The notes beneath the pieces are model-generated. The model did no database searches. It worked only from the letters and a program-made list of their open reading frames with translations, and was not told the DNA's origin. Below, in pieces: positions 1 to 8,350 of a stretch of 64,000 nucleotides of DNA. A program made the position numbers and the translations under genes. The DNA comes from DASYKT01 sp963718105 (lineage in GTDB: Bacteria; Acidobacteriota; Blastocatellia; Pyrinomonadales; Pyrinomonadaceae). The stretch is from positions 1,612,001 to 1,676,000 of the forward strand of contig OY970352.1 in NCBI GenBank assembly GCA_963718105.1, in the 5' to 3' direction. Position 1 is the first letter of the stretch. The number at the start of each line of letters is the position of its first letter.

Positions 1-195
1 GTGGCCGGGATCCATGTCGATCAAAACCGCTTCTTATTGAAATTCGAGGTCACGGATATCAACCATATTCTCAATCTCGCACTGACCAACGGCGGCAGCC
101 TGCTAAATGCCCCGGTGGACAACGACGGCACCAAGGCCGCCGCGGTCCGCGACCCTGACGGCAACTCTATCGAATTCGAACAAAAGCGATACTAA
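1..195 (+). CDS. VOC/glyoxalase-family protein, C-terminal fragment (5' cut by window edge)
   Basis: Only the last ~64 residues are in the window, and the reading frame is open to position 1, so the true start lies upstream. The C-terminal motif AAVRDPDGNSIEFEQ is the typical last beta strand of vicinal-oxygen-chelate domains, where the final Glu is often a metal ligand. The function of the whole protein (glyoxalase, dioxygenase or resistance protein) cannot be told from this piece. A second, complete VOC protein lies at 33696-34061 but is not closely similar. Confidence 0.75.
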   Translation: MAGIHVDQNRFLLKFEVTDINHILNLALTNGGSLLNAPVDNDGTKAAAVRDPDGNSIEFEQKRY

Positions 196-204
196 ATTAA
201 TCGA

Positions 205-256
205 GCGAGTCTGTAGAGTCCATTGAGTCTATAGAGTCCAGCGAGTTTGTCGAGCC
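205..256. repeat. Degenerate 9-bp tandem repeat (GAGTCTATA/GAGTCCATT type)
   Basis: Short imperfect array of 9-mers of the GAGTCTATT type directly after the VOC stop. The same word recurs near 15550, 19575-19757, 30539-30588 and, in reverse sense, 30671-30850, so it is a dispersed minisatellite family. No coding potential is apparent. Confidence 0.7.
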
Positions 257-315
257 TTATTTTGAACCCGGAAGTTTGCGGGCCGGGATTTTTGTTGTTT
301 GCCGGAATAGAAATC

Positions 316-387
316 TAGCCACAGATTTACACAGATAAACACGGATAAGAATTTCCGATCTGTGTGAATCTGTGTTTATCCGTGGCT
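316..387. repeat. Imperfect palindrome with TAGCCAC ends
   Basis: The two ends are TAGCCAC and GTGGCTA, and the arms share the words ACACAGAT and GGATAAACA in changed order, giving a long imperfect hairpin. It looks like a small non-autonomous palindromic element. It lies upstream of the DUF6660-like gene and might also influence its transcript. Confidence 0.65.
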
Positions 388-472
388 AAATTTTCTTTTG
401 GTCCCTTGCGCGATATGACGCTTCGGGGAAGACAAATCCGCAGGTTATCGTTATTATTATGTTGTTCGGCAA

Positions 473-811
473 ATGAAAACTTTCAGCATAATTTTTAGTT
501 TTTACCTGTTGCTGCTGGCGATCCAGCCGTGCCCGGACCTTTTCTCTGCTCACGAGGAGGGAGATACCGTTTCTCATATCAGTCTTCCTTTTGAAACGGA
601 TGAATGCCCGGACGAGGGGCGTGAATGCTCGCCGTTATGCAATTGTTCCTGCCGGCAGATGACGGTTTTCCAGGTATTAGAAGTCCGCCCGCAAGATGCG
701 CAAAATAAGATCGCCCGCGGCACCGCCCTTAATGCGGCCTTTCAAAACAACTATTCCCACCAACTCTTAAATATAATTTGGCAGCCTCCAAAAAATAACT
801 CCATCGCATAA
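473..811 (+). CDS. Small secreted Cys/His-containing protein, DUF6660-like
   Basis: 112 residues. The N-terminus (MKTFSIIFSFYLLLLAIQPC) is a signal-peptide-like hydrophobic segment. It is followed by an acidic stretch and a Cys cluster (C-PDEGRE-C-SPL-C-N-C-S-C, around residues 44-60), then a polar tail. Length, start and Cys pattern resemble the DUF6660 proteins that I know mainly from Bacteroidota, where they sit beside TonB receptors or RND metal-efflux genes. Here a TonB receptor begins 194 bp downstream on the same strand, which fits. The suggested role, periplasmic metal handling, is inference. The family call rests on memory of the pattern, not on a search. Confidence 0.6.
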   Translation: MKTFSIIFSFYLLLLAIQPCPDLFSAHEEGDTVSHISLPFETDECPDEGRECSPLCNCSCRQMTVFQVLEVRPQDAQNKIARGTALNAAFQNNYSHQLLNIIWQPPKNNSIA

Positions 812-829
812 ATAAATTTAGCGTCATCC

Positions 830-955
830 CTGGGAGCGCCGGCAGGCTGTCAGTAGCGTCTGCGTTAGCAGATGCGTAAAGCCGCAAGCCACGCACTTGC
901 TAACGCAAGCGCTACTGACATGAGCGCGGCAAGCCGCGCATGCGGGCGCTCCCAG
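830..955. repeat. Nested palindromic elements (CTGGGAGCGCC...GCGCTCCCAG with an inserted CAGTAGCGTC element)
   Basis: The outer arms CTGGGAGCGCC (from 830) and GGCGCTCCCAG (to 955) form one palindrome. The second palindrome, CAGTAGCGTCTGCGTTAGC...GCTAACGCAAGCGCTACTG (about 851-919), sits inside it. This is element-in-element nesting between the DUF6660-like gene and its TonB neighbour. Confidence 0.8.
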
Positions 956-1005
956 GTTTGCATCCGCTTTTAGGCAAAAACAGACTTTTTATGGAGTAAA
1001 GCCAA

Positions 1006-3186
1006 ATGAAATATATATTCTTACTTGCAATTATCTTACTTACCGCGCCGGCGGTCCTTGCGCAAAATACTTTTAAGGCCGTGATAAAAAACGATGAGAC
1101 CAAAGCGCCGGTAGCCGGGGCGGAAGTTTCTTTGAAAGGTAAAAAGCCCGCGCTTGCGACCAATGCCGAAGGCCGTGTCGAATTAAAAGATATCCCGGAC
1201 GGGGAACAGGTCATCATGATCTTTGCCGCGGGTTATGAAACAACGGAACTGACGCTTGTCTTTCCGCTGGCCGCTCAGGGCGAGCATGAGATCTTTATCA
1301 AAGCGGTGCATTCCGGTGAAGAGGTGATCGTTAGCTCGACGCGGACCGGCCGGGAGATCGACGATGTGCCCACGCGCGTGGAGGCGATCGACGAAGAAGA
1401 GATCGATGAAAAGATAAATATGCGGCCCGCCAACGTGTCGATGGTGCTGCACGAAAGCACCGGAATCCAGGTGCAGCAGACATCCGCTACTTCCAACACG
1501 CAAAGCATTCGCATTCAGGGACTTGACGGCCGATACACCCAGCTTTTAAAGGACGGCTTTCCCGCCTTTGGGGGATTTTCCGGCAGCTTGAGCATCCTTG
1601 AGATCCCTCCGCTCGATCTGAAACAGGTCGAGATAATCAAAGGCCCGGCGGCAACATTTTACGGCGCGGGCGCCATCGCGGGCGTGGTAAATTTCATCAG
1701 CAAACAGCCGCCGGAAAGATCCGATGAAAAACCGGTGACAAACCTCATCTTTAATCAGACTTCGGCGCTCGGTACTGACGTTTCTATTTTTCATACGCGA
1801 AGATTCGCGAAGGTTGGCTATTCGCTGCTGGGGTCGATGAACTATCAAAAAGAATACGATGTGGATGACGACGATTTTACGGAGCTTCCGCGCACGCACT
1901 CTTTTAACGTCAATCCGAAGATGTTTTTCTACCTGAGCGAGAAAACCCGTTTAGTTGTGGGCAATTCTTTATCGGTGCAGAAACGAAAGGGAGGCGACAT
2001 GTTCGCCATTCGCGGGCAGGCCGATAACTTTCACCGGTACTTCGAAAATAACGATTCGTTTCGCAATATCACGACGCTTAATTTCGAGCATGAATTTTCC
2101 GACGGCCGGAAATTTACCGCGCGGCAGAGCCTGGCTTTTTTCAGCCGCCGGATCAATATTCCCGGCTATGATTTTGGCGGCGATCAGTTCGATTCCTACA
2201 CCGATATTACCTATTTCTATCCGGTCAAAAAACACATGCTGGTTTTCGGTGTTAACGCGGTCTATGACAAATTTGCGGAAAGCTCCGCCCTTGCCAGTCC
2301 GTTAAAGCGAAATGAAACGCGGACCACCGTCGGCGGATATTTTCAGGATAGTTTTGATATTAATGAAAAACTTTCGCTCGAGGCGGGAATGCGCTTAGAC
2401 GTCGTGCGCGATTACGGCGTGTTTGCGCTGCCGCGCGTTTCGCTGCTTTATCGTTTTACCGACGACCTGACGACGCGCGTAGCTTTTGGGCTCGGCTACA
2501 AAACACCGAGCGTTTTTACCGAGGAGGCCGAAACCTTGCTCTTTCAAAATGTTCTGCCGGTGGGCAGCACGCTCGAAGCCGAGCGCAGCCACGGCGGAAC
2601 TTTTGACATAAATTATAAAGGCTCGATCGGCGAGAAATTTACCTACGCGCTAAACCAGATGTTCTTTTATACGGAGATCCGCCGCCCGTTAGTATTGATA
2701 CCGGGTGCGGGCAACACCGTCAGATTTACTAACGCGTCACGTCCCGTTCAGAGCTCCGGATTCGAAACCAACCTGCGGTTGGGGTATGGCATTATGAAAA
2801 TTTTCGCCGGCTATACTTTCACTCACGCCAGGGCGAAGTACCTGACCGGCGATCAGACCGTCCGGCTGCTGCCGAAAAGTAAGATCAATTCGGCGCTGGT
2901 ATTTGAAAAAGAGGCGAATTTTAAGACCGGGCTCGAAGCCTATTTTTCCAGCCGCCAGCGCCTGACGGGCGGCCAAAATACCAGGCGGATATTTGAGGTC
3001 GGGCTTTTCGCGGAAAAGACATTCGGCAAGATCTCGGTTTTCATCAACGCGGAGAATCTGACCGACGTCCGCCAGGGGCGCTATGGCCAGGTGGTCTTTC
3101 CCCCGCACCAGGCCCCAACCTTTGCTGAAATATACACCCATACCGAAGGGCGGACATTTAACGGCGGGTTTAAGGTAAGGTTGTAA
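1006..3186 (+). CDS. TonB-dependent outer-membrane receptor with N-terminal CarboxypepD_reg domain
   Basis: 726 residues. Signal peptide at 1-20 (ends ...PAVLAQ), then a carboxypeptidase-regulatory-like beta-sandwich at ~22-100 (NTFKAVIKNDETKAPVAGAEV). The plug follows at ~105-235 (VIVSSTRTGREIDDVPTRVE, SIRIQGLDGRYTQLLKDG, VEIIKGPAATFYGAGAIAGV), then a beta-barrel ending in the aromatic/hydrophobic strand FNGGFKVRL, as expected for BAM insertion. The architecture imports metal chelates, cobalamin or other large solutes using TonB energy. The adjacent DUF6660-like gene hints at a metal substrate; this is inference. GGAG lies ~10 nt upstream of the ATG. No exbB/exbD is in the window. Confidence 0.93.
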   Translation: MKYIFLLAIILLTAPAVLAQNTFKAVIKNDETKAPVAGAEVSLKGKKPALATNAEGRVELKDIPDGEQVIMIFAAGYETTELTLVFPLAAQGEHEIFIKAVHSGEEVIVSSTRTGREIDDVPTRVEAIDEEEIDEKINMRPANVSMVLHESTGIQVQQTSATSNTQSIRIQGLDGRYTQLLKDGFPAFGGFSGSLSILEIPPLDLKQVEIIKGPAATFYGAGAIAGVVNFISKQPPERSDEKPVTNLIFNQTSALGTDVSIFHTRRFAKVGYSLLGSMNYQKEYDVDDDDFTELPRTHSFNVNPKMFFYLSEKTRLVVGNSLSVQKRKGGDMFAIRGQADNFHRYFENNDSFRNITTLNFEHEFSDGRKFTARQSLAFFSRRINIPGYDFGGDQFDSYTDITYFYPVKKHMLVFGVNAVYDKFAESSALASPLKRNETRTTVGGYFQDSFDINEKLSLEAGMRLDVVRDYGVFALPRVSLLYRFTDDLTTRVAFGLGYKTPSVFTEEAETLLFQNVLPVGSTLEAERSHGGTFDINYKGSIGEKFTYALNQMFFYTEIRRPLVLIPGAGNTVRFTNASRPVQSSGFETNLRLGYGIMKIFAGYTFTHARAKYLTGDQTVRLLPKSKINSALVFEKEANFKTGLEAYFSSRQRLTGGQNTRRIFEVGLFAEKTFGKISVFINAENLTDVRQGRYGQVVFPPHQAPTFAEIYTHTEGRTFNGGFKVRL

Positions 3187-3218
3187 ATTGCCTCGGAAAG
3201 TCTTGTCAATAGCTTTTA

Positions 3219-3328
3219 AGAGCGGGCGCAAGCAACCCTTCCTGACCTGAGAGATGTTTTGGCTTGAAAGGTAATCCAAAGATCTAAATAAATTTGCGGT
3301 CGGGAAGGGCCGCTTGCGCCCGCTCTTG
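3219..3328. repeat. Long inverted repeat, AGAGCGGGCGCAAGC family
   Basis: Left arm AGAGCGGGCGCAAGCAACCC and right arm GGGCCGCTTGCGCCCGCTCT flank a ~60-bp loop. Half-copies recur at about 48062-48098 and 63281-63310. It sits 30 bp after the TonB receptor stop, so it may end or stabilise that transcript, but its dispersed copies mark it as a repeat family. Confidence 0.8.
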
Positions 3329-3571
3329 TTTTGATCGCCCTTAAGTTCGATGTCGAACATAGAGCGGTTGCAATAGCCAAATACCTGTAATATAGTGACC
3401 TTCATTGATCGCAAACTGGTTTTCCCGCGGATCAAAAGCAAACAGCGTTTGGTCTTTGCCAGAAGAGGCGAAATCCCCAAATGATGTCCGGTTATCGCCC
3501 GCGGTAATCCTGCGGTGAAGGGGTTTGTCTGAACGTTAGCGGGAAGCCGGAAAGGCCGGGAACTCTCACTT

Positions 3572-4492
3572 ATGGAAACTATGCAGGAATCATTACGGCA
3601 GGTGACGGTGCTAGATAACCAGCCCGCCCCGGCGGCCCCGGTTACGGTTGATATATCTAAACCCAAGGCCGCCTCTAAACAGGGAAGCGTTCTCCGTTAT
3701 TCGATCGATATCATTTCGGTGACGGTGGTGCTGGCGACGGTCGCGGTGCAATTCATCGCCTACTACCAGGCCTGGCCCTGGTATACGCTGCCGGTAATAT
3801 TGATCGGCGTGCGCTCGCTCCACCTGGTCGAACACAATCACACGCATCTGCGGATCTTCCGGCAAAAGTTTCTCAATGAAATTTTAGGCTATTTGTTTTT
3901 CGCTTCGAACGGCGTGCCCGTCGAGGTCTATGAGCTGCAGCACGTGCGCAACCATCACCGGTTTTCCCAGCAATGGGGCGGCAAGGATAGCGACTGGTCG
4001 AGCACCTTCGGCTTTAAAGGCTGCGAGTTTCCGGAAAAGCCGGTGAACCGTTTTTATTACGGCGTTACCTTTAGTTTGCTGGCATTTTTGCACTCGATGA
4101 TCGAATTTGTCCGGGCGCCGGGAACGCCGATCTTCTGGAGTTTTATTCGGACCTGCGCCGTTGTTTTTACTCTTTCCGCGCTGATGATCGCGCGCGACCC
4201 GTGGAGCTGGTTTCTCTTTTTCGGCTTGCCGATACTGATCGTCCTGATCGGCCTGGGTTTTAGCAACTATGAGCATCATGAAGGCTGCGATATGAAAACC
4301 CCCCACACGGCCGCCCGCGAGAATCTTCGTTTGCTCCAAAGGTTCCCGGGCTTTAACATCGGGTACCACGTCGAGCACCATATCAAGCCGACGCTGCACT
4401 GGAGCCTGCTGCCCAAGTTTCACAAAACAAACAAAGTTCACATTCCGGAGGAAATTTATGTCCGGCCGCGCTTCGGAAAAATAAAAGAGTAA
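3572..4492 (+). CDS. Membrane fatty acid desaturase/hydroxylase family protein (paralogue 1)
   Basis: 306 residues. Histidine boxes typical of the di-iron membrane desaturase superfamily are present: HNHTH (~90), HVRNHH (~126) and HVEHH (~268). A further N-x-x-x-H (NYEHH, ~237) resembles the extra ligand pair of acyl-CoA desaturases. Four hydrophobic segments flank them (~46-72, ~105-115, ~170-205, ~208-232). The likely reaction is O2-dependent desaturation or hydroxylation of an acyl chain; substrate unknown. The gene at 4856-5770 is a close paralogue in the same orientation, 363 bp downstream. A start at 3581 (second ATG) is also possible, since no strong ribosome-binding site precedes 3572. 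Confidence 0.85.
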   Translation: METMQESLRQVTVLDNQPAPAAPVTVDISKPKAASKQGSVLRYSIDIISVTVVLATVAVQFIAYYQAWPWYTLPVILIGVRSLHLVEHNHTHLRIFRQKFLNEILGYLFFASNGVPVEVYELQHVRNHHRFSQQWGGKDSDWSSTFGFKGCEFPEKPVNRFYYGVTFSLLAFLHSMIEFVRAPGTPIFWSFIRTCAVVFTLSALMIARDPWSWFLFFGLPILIVLIGLGFSNYEHHEGCDMKTPHTAARENLRLLQRFPGFNIGYHVEHHIKPTLHWSLLPKFHKTNKVHIPEEIYVRPRFGKIKE

Positions 4493-4855
4493 TGCCTGGC
4501 GGGAGGATCCCGGATACCCTTCAGCGCTCTTGGTAGAGCCCTAAAACTGTGGCGGCCGCATCATTCGCAAGTAGATAAAAGGTGATAGCTGATAAATGAA
4601 AGATCCGATCTATTCTCTATCATCTATCAGTTATCATCTATTCCGAATGACATTCCTTCTCAGCGCCACAACTTTTGACCTTGCAGATGATAGTATGTAG
4701 GCCCTGAGAAATTTTCACGTGCATTTTTACCAACGTATGCACATTCCACAACTCCTAAAAAACATCTTTTCCAGGCGCGCGGTTAAGACCCGCGCGACAA
4801 TCAAATGACGGCCTGACACACTTCAGATCGTGTCGCCGGAAAGTAGAGACACTCT
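4493..4855. other. Intergenic spacer between desaturase paralogues, with imperfect hairpins
   Basis: No gene is seen. An imperfect inverted repeat with words ATTCGCAAGTAGATAAAAGG and ATCATCTATTCCGAAT spans about 4566-4650. A GC hairpin (GCGCGGTTAAGACCCGCGC) lies near 4775-4797. The rest is unstructured to the eye. Confidence 0.5.
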
Positions 4856-5770
4856 ATGACTCCCACTCAAGAACACTCACGACAAGTGCCGGGGCTAATA
4901 CCGCCGGTTGCCCTGGTTTCGGCTGAGACACCAAAGCAGGAGACACGCTTTAAACAAGGAAGCATTCTCCGTTATCGCATCGACATCATTTCGGTCGCGG
5001 TAGTGGTGGCAACGGTCACATTACAGTTTATCGCGTATTATCAGGCCTGGCCGTGGTACCTGCTTCCCGTTATCATGCTGGGCGTGCGCGCGGTCCATTT
5101 TATCGACCACAACCACACACATCTTAGGATTTTCCGGCAAACTTTTCTTAACGAAATTTTGGGTTACATGATCTTCATTTCAAACGGCGTGCCGGTGGAA
5201 GGTTATGAAATGCAGCACGTTCGCAATCATCATCGCTTCGTCGAACAATGGGGCGGCGACAAGGGTAACGACTGGTCGAGTTCATTCGGCTTTGAAGGCT
5301 GCCGGTATCCGGATAAGCCTGTGAACCTTTTTTATTATTCCCTGACCTTTGTTCCGCTAGCGGCCATGCACACCCTGATCGAATTCATACGAATGCCGGG
5401 GACGCCGATCTTTTGGAGCTTTCTGCGAAGCATCATAGTGGTTTTTACCGCCTCGGCCTTGATGATCGCCCGCGACCCATGGAACTGGTTTCTCTTCTTC
5501 GGCCTCCCGGTCCTGATAGTTTGGGCCAACCTCGGCTATGCTAACCGCGCTCAACACGTTGGCTGCGACAGGGAAGACCCTTATGCCGCCGCCAATGTTA
5601 ATTTACGTTTTCCTGCCAGACTCCTTAGCTTTAATATGGGATTCCATGTCGAACATCACATGAAGCCCACGCTGCATTGGAGTCTTTTACCGAAATTTCA
5701 CGAGATAAACAAATCCCGCATTCCGGCGAAAAATTATGTATTGCCGCGCTTCGGAAAAATAAAACAGTAG
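4856..5770 (+). CDS. Membrane fatty acid desaturase/hydroxylase family protein (paralogue 2)
   Basis: 304 residues, colinear with the protein at 3572-4492 and very similar from the RYxIDIISV segment to the C-terminal PRFGKIK. The boxes HNHTH, HVRNHH and HVEHH are all kept. The NYEHH of paralogue 1 is NRAQH here, so the N-x-x-x-H pair survives although the neighbouring His is lost. The first ~35 residues diverge. This is a tandem duplication with likely divergence of substrate or expression. No strong Shine-Dalgarno is visible before the ATG. Confidence 0.85.
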   Translation: MTPTQEHSRQVPGLIPPVALVSAETPKQETRFKQGSILRYRIDIISVAVVVATVTLQFIAYYQAWPWYLLPVIMLGVRAVHFIDHNHTHLRIFRQTFLNEILGYMIFISNGVPVEGYEMQHVRNHHRFVEQWGGDKGNDWSSSFGFEGCRYPDKPVNLFYYSLTFVPLAAMHTLIEFIRMPGTPIFWSFLRSIIVVFTASALMIARDPWNWFLFFGLPVLIVWANLGYANRAQHVGCDREDPYAAANVNLRFPARLLSFNMGFHVEHHMKPTLHWSLLPKFHEINKSRIPAKNYVLPRFGKIKQ

Positions 5771-5794
5771 CGGCCATTGCGGTTTGGCATCAGG

Positions 5795-5910
5795 GTGTTC
5801 CATGTTCCGGGCGTGTCCGAATGGAACACCCGAAACGCTTTTGGAACAGAAATCCCGTAAAATTCACAAATCCATAGACTAAATTAAAAAAGAACATTGA
5901 GATCGGGAAA
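5795..5910. repeat. Dispersed element with GGAAC/GTTCC words and conserved AGAAATCyCGTAAAATTC segment (copy 1)
   Basis: After the desaturase stop come GTTCC and GGAAC words in alternating sense, then TTTTGGAACAGAAATCCCG and AATTAAAAAAGAACATTGA. The last two segments match 12336-12400, where the variable word is instead GCACC/GGTGC. Shared downstream sequence with a swapped repeated word suggests one element family with a hypervariable head. Confidence 0.5.
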
Positions 5911-6040
5911 TTCAGCTACCTGCCGCTCTTTTCTCATCTCAGGCCACCTAAAAGCATAGCTCAGGCGGGAAATTTAGTCGTTAAGAGATTTGAGGTATTC
6001 AGGATTTGCCTGTCGATTTTGAATATAGCAAGTAGAGGAA

Positions 6041-6202
6041 GAGGTCAGAACCCGAAGCGGTAGCGAGGGGTTTCTTTTAGTGATTAGTTATTAACGGCTA
6101 GTGATCAATGGACTCTCTGTTGCCATCTCTTAAATTATTCATTGATCATTCACAATTTAAACATTAATAAAACCCCTCGCTACCGCTTCGGGTTCTGACC
6201 TC
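6041..6202. repeat. MITE-like inverted repeat, GAGGTCAGAACCCGAAGCGG family
   Basis: A perfect arm pair of about 33 bp begins GAGGTCAGAACCCGAAGCGG and returns as CCGCTTCGGGTTCTGACCTC, around an AT-rich ~95-bp loop. Other copies are at 28081-28229 and (interrupted) 60565-60808. It is a non-autonomous palindromic element with no ORF. Confidence 0.85.
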
Positions 6203-6302
6203 ATCGCGATAGTCACCCGTTTCATTTATAGATAGGTAAAATTTTTCCAATCAAATTTCCCGCGCTCCTGTTATTCTCTTGAAAAACGTTTTATTAGGAG
6301 AA

Positions 6303-6869
6303 ATGAAAGTGGACATCGACGAAGCAACTAAGAACCAGATAAAAAATCTGGAGACACAGACGGGCAAGAGTTTTGATGAGTGGATAAAGATCGCGCGCGG
6401 AAGCGGGTTTCAAAAGCACGGCGAGATCGTAAAGTTCTTAAAATCCGAGCATAATATCGGGCACGGTTATGCCAATCTGGTCACGCACAAGGCACTGGCT
6501 TCGGACGCCGGCTCGCATGACGATGGTGACCTGATCGAAGCGCAATACGCCGGGCCGAAGGCCGCGCTGAGGCCGGTCTATGAAAAACTGGCTGCGGAGA
6601 TTGGAAAATTCGGCGGCGATATCGAGTTTGCTCCCAAAAAAGCCTATACCAGCGTGCGGCGCAAAAAACAGTTTGCCTGCCTGCAGCCTTCTACGCCGCA
6701 GCGTTTTGACGTGGGGATAAACCTGAAAAACGCGGAGGCGGCCGGGCGGCTGGAAATGTCGGGAAGCTGGAATGCGATGGTCAGCCACCGCGTGCGCGTC
6801 GGTGATATCAAGGAAGTCGACGCCGAATTGATCGGCTGGCTAAGAGAAGCATACGAAGCCGCCGGATAA
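6303..6869 (+). CDS. DUF4287/DUF5655-domain protein
   Basis: 188 residues from the ATG at 6303. An in-frame TTG at 6279 is possible, but the family usually begins just before the D/E-rich helix. AGGAG lies unusually close, 2 nt before the ATG. Residues ~1-65 fit DUF4287 (KNLETQTGKSFDEWIKIAR, then KHNIGHGYANLVTHKAL). Residues ~90-186 fit DUF5655 (YEKLAAEIGKFG, APKKAYTSVRRKKQFACLQP), a predicted fold related to nucleic-acid or transport-associated domains. The biochemical role is unknown. It stands alone, followed 113 bp later by a DUF1579-like gene. Confidence 0.8.
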   Translation: MKVDIDEATKNQIKNLETQTGKSFDEWIKIARGSGFQKHGEIVKFLKSEHNIGHGYANLVTHKALASDAGSHDDGDLIEAQYAGPKAALRPVYEKLAAEIGKFGGDIEFAPKKAYTSVRRKKQFACLQPSTPQRFDVGINLKNAEAAGRLEMSGSWNAMVSHRVRVGDIKEVDAELIGWLREAYEAAG

Positions 6870-6982
6870 GCCGCTAGCGTTAAGTTTATGGCGGCGGCAG
6901 AAAGCGGGCAAACGAAAAAGCTAGGCATCGTTTCCGCAATTTTGTATAATCTAAGTTAAATAGATCAAGGAGGATAGATATT

Positions 6983-7459
6983 ATGACGATGCCGCAGCCG
7001 TCACTGACGGAAGAACATAAAAAGCTCGAGTTATTTGTAGGAAACTGGGCCGGTGAGGAAAAAATTTCGCCTTCGCCGTTTGACCCGGAAGGCGGCCCGG
7101 CTATCGGGCGCGCGCAAAACCGGCTGGCGCTGGGCGGCTTTGCCGTGATCCAGGATTACGAACAGGAACGCACCGGCGCGGTCAATCTGCGCGGCCACGG
7201 GGTGATCGTCTGGAACGACGCCGAGAAAAATTACGAATTCCACTGGTACGATTCTTCGGGAATGCCGCCGGGCATCTTTCGCGGCCAGTGCGAAAATAAT
7301 GTCTTTAAACTGAAGAACCAGTCGCCGATGGGCTTTTCCAGTTGCACGTTTGATTTCAGCGATCCGGATACATACATCTTTAACCTCGACGTGTCGCAAG
7401 ACGGCGAAAACTGGATGACCTTCCTGCAAGGAAAGTACCAGAAACAACTGGCGCAGTAG
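6983..7459 (+). CDS. DUF1579-family protein
   Basis: 158 residues, preceded by a strong AAGGAGG eight bases upstream of the ATG. The pattern fits DUF1579, a lipocalin-like small beta-barrel family of unknown function: HKKLELFVGNWAGEEKI at the start, then an ALGG strand, DYEQ, a G-x-x-x-W-N-D hairpin, FHWYDSSG, and GxY near the end. There is no signal peptide, so it is probably cytoplasmic. It may form a short unit with the upstream DUF4287/5655 gene, but there is no functional link beyond proximity. Confidence 0.75.
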   Translation: MTMPQPSLTEEHKKLELFVGNWAGEEKISPSPFDPEGGPAIGRAQNRLALGGFAVIQDYEQERTGAVNLRGHGVIVWNDAEKNYEFHWYDSSGMPPGIFRGQCENNVFKLKNQSPMGFSSCTFDFSDPDTYIFNLDVSQDGENWMTFLQGKYQKQLAQ

Positions 7460-7553
7460 TATGGAGCGCGGGCAGCCTGCCCGCTTATTTGTAGGGGCGG
7501 CACTTGTGGCCGCCCTTTCCTGTCAGTAGCGTCTGCGTTAGCAGATGTGTTAA

Positions 7554-7629
7554 AGGCAGAAACGCGACAGTTATGGAGCGTGTTTATAACGAGCAAAAAA
7601 CACGCTCCATAACTGTCGCGTTTCTGCCT
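7554..7629. repeat. Near-perfect hairpin, AGGCAGAAACGCGACAG family (full short copy)
   Basis: About 31 bp of arm (AGGCAGAAACGCGACAGTTA...) pairs with its reverse complement around a 14-bp loop. It is the simplest copy of a family also found at 13708-13752, 14194-14238, 24005-24209, 28709-28863, 51893-51921, 54024-54157, 54660-54817 and 63355-63470. Half of a CAGTAGCGTC element (7524-7549) and a GGCTAAAGCC/CTAGCTAAAGCTAG element (7638-7702) flank it. Confidence 0.9.
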
Positions 7630-7782
7630 GAGTCTTATCGTTCGGCTAAAGCCGCGACATTTTCCCTATCAAAAAACACTAGCTAAAGCTAGTGGCAATT
7701 TAAAAGAAGTAACGAAATCACACTAAACAACATTAAAAAAACGGGCGGCCACAGGTGCCGCCCCTACAATTCACCCGCACCC

Positions 7783-8283
7783 TTAACTAAACAATCTCTC
7801 TTCGTGCTCAAACTCGCCTAGTTTTATCAACCGTTCAAATTTCAGTCCGATCTTTTCCAGAACTTTGGCGGAGCTTTCGTTTGTCTGGGTCGTGATGGCG
7901 ACGATGCGCTCAATGCCGAGCGTACGGTAGCCGTATTCCAAAACCGCGGCGGCGGATTCGACGGCGTAGCCGTTGCCCCAGTGTCGTTCCAGAAAAGCGA
8001 AGCCGATATCCACATCCGGCAGGGAATCGCGTTTGATCAGGCCGCAAATGCCCAGTTGCTCGCTCGTATCTTTCAGCTCCACCAGGTAAAGCCCAAAGCC
8101 GAGCGTTTCGTAGCTCGCCGCATAGACGTCGGTGATGTAGCCGGCCGCGGCTTCGACGGTGCGAATGCCCCGGTCGCCGATGTTTTCGAGCCAGCCGGGC
8201 GAGTTCAACAATTCGAGAAAAAAAGGCGCGTCGCCGGGCTCCAGATGGCGAAGCGCGAGACGGTCGGTTTCAAGTATCTTCAT
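7783..8283 (-). CDS. GNAT N-acetyltransferase, RimJ/RimL-like
   Basis: 166 residues beginning MKILETDRLALRHLEPGDA, the standard start of the RimJ/RimL (Acetyltransf_3) branch. The acetyl-CoA loop is represented by ERHWGNGYAVESAAAVLEY, and the C-terminal helix/strand by TQTNESSAKVLEKIGLKFE. It would transfer an acetyl group from acetyl-CoA to an amine, probably a protein N-terminus or small molecule. The substrate cannot be read from sequence. No operon partner. Confidence 0.85.
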   Translation of the reverse strand: MKILETDRLALRHLEPGDAPFFLELLNSPGWLENIGDRGIRTVEAAAGYITDVYAASYETLGFGLYLVELKDTSEQLGICGLIKRDSLPDVDIGFAFLERHWGNGYAVESAAAVLEYGYRTLGIERIVAITTQTNESSAKVLEKIGLKFERLIKLGEFEHEERLFS

Positions 8284-8350
8284 TGTTTGGGATTATAACG
8301 TTTGCCCCGGAAATTGCCACTGAAGCAGGAAAAGCGGGACGAACGGTAAA

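Noticed and set aside
2737..3666. Minus-strand ORF of 309 codons over the TonB gene end
   Set aside because: Antisense shadow running through a repeat palindrome and into the desaturase start; low-quality residue pattern.
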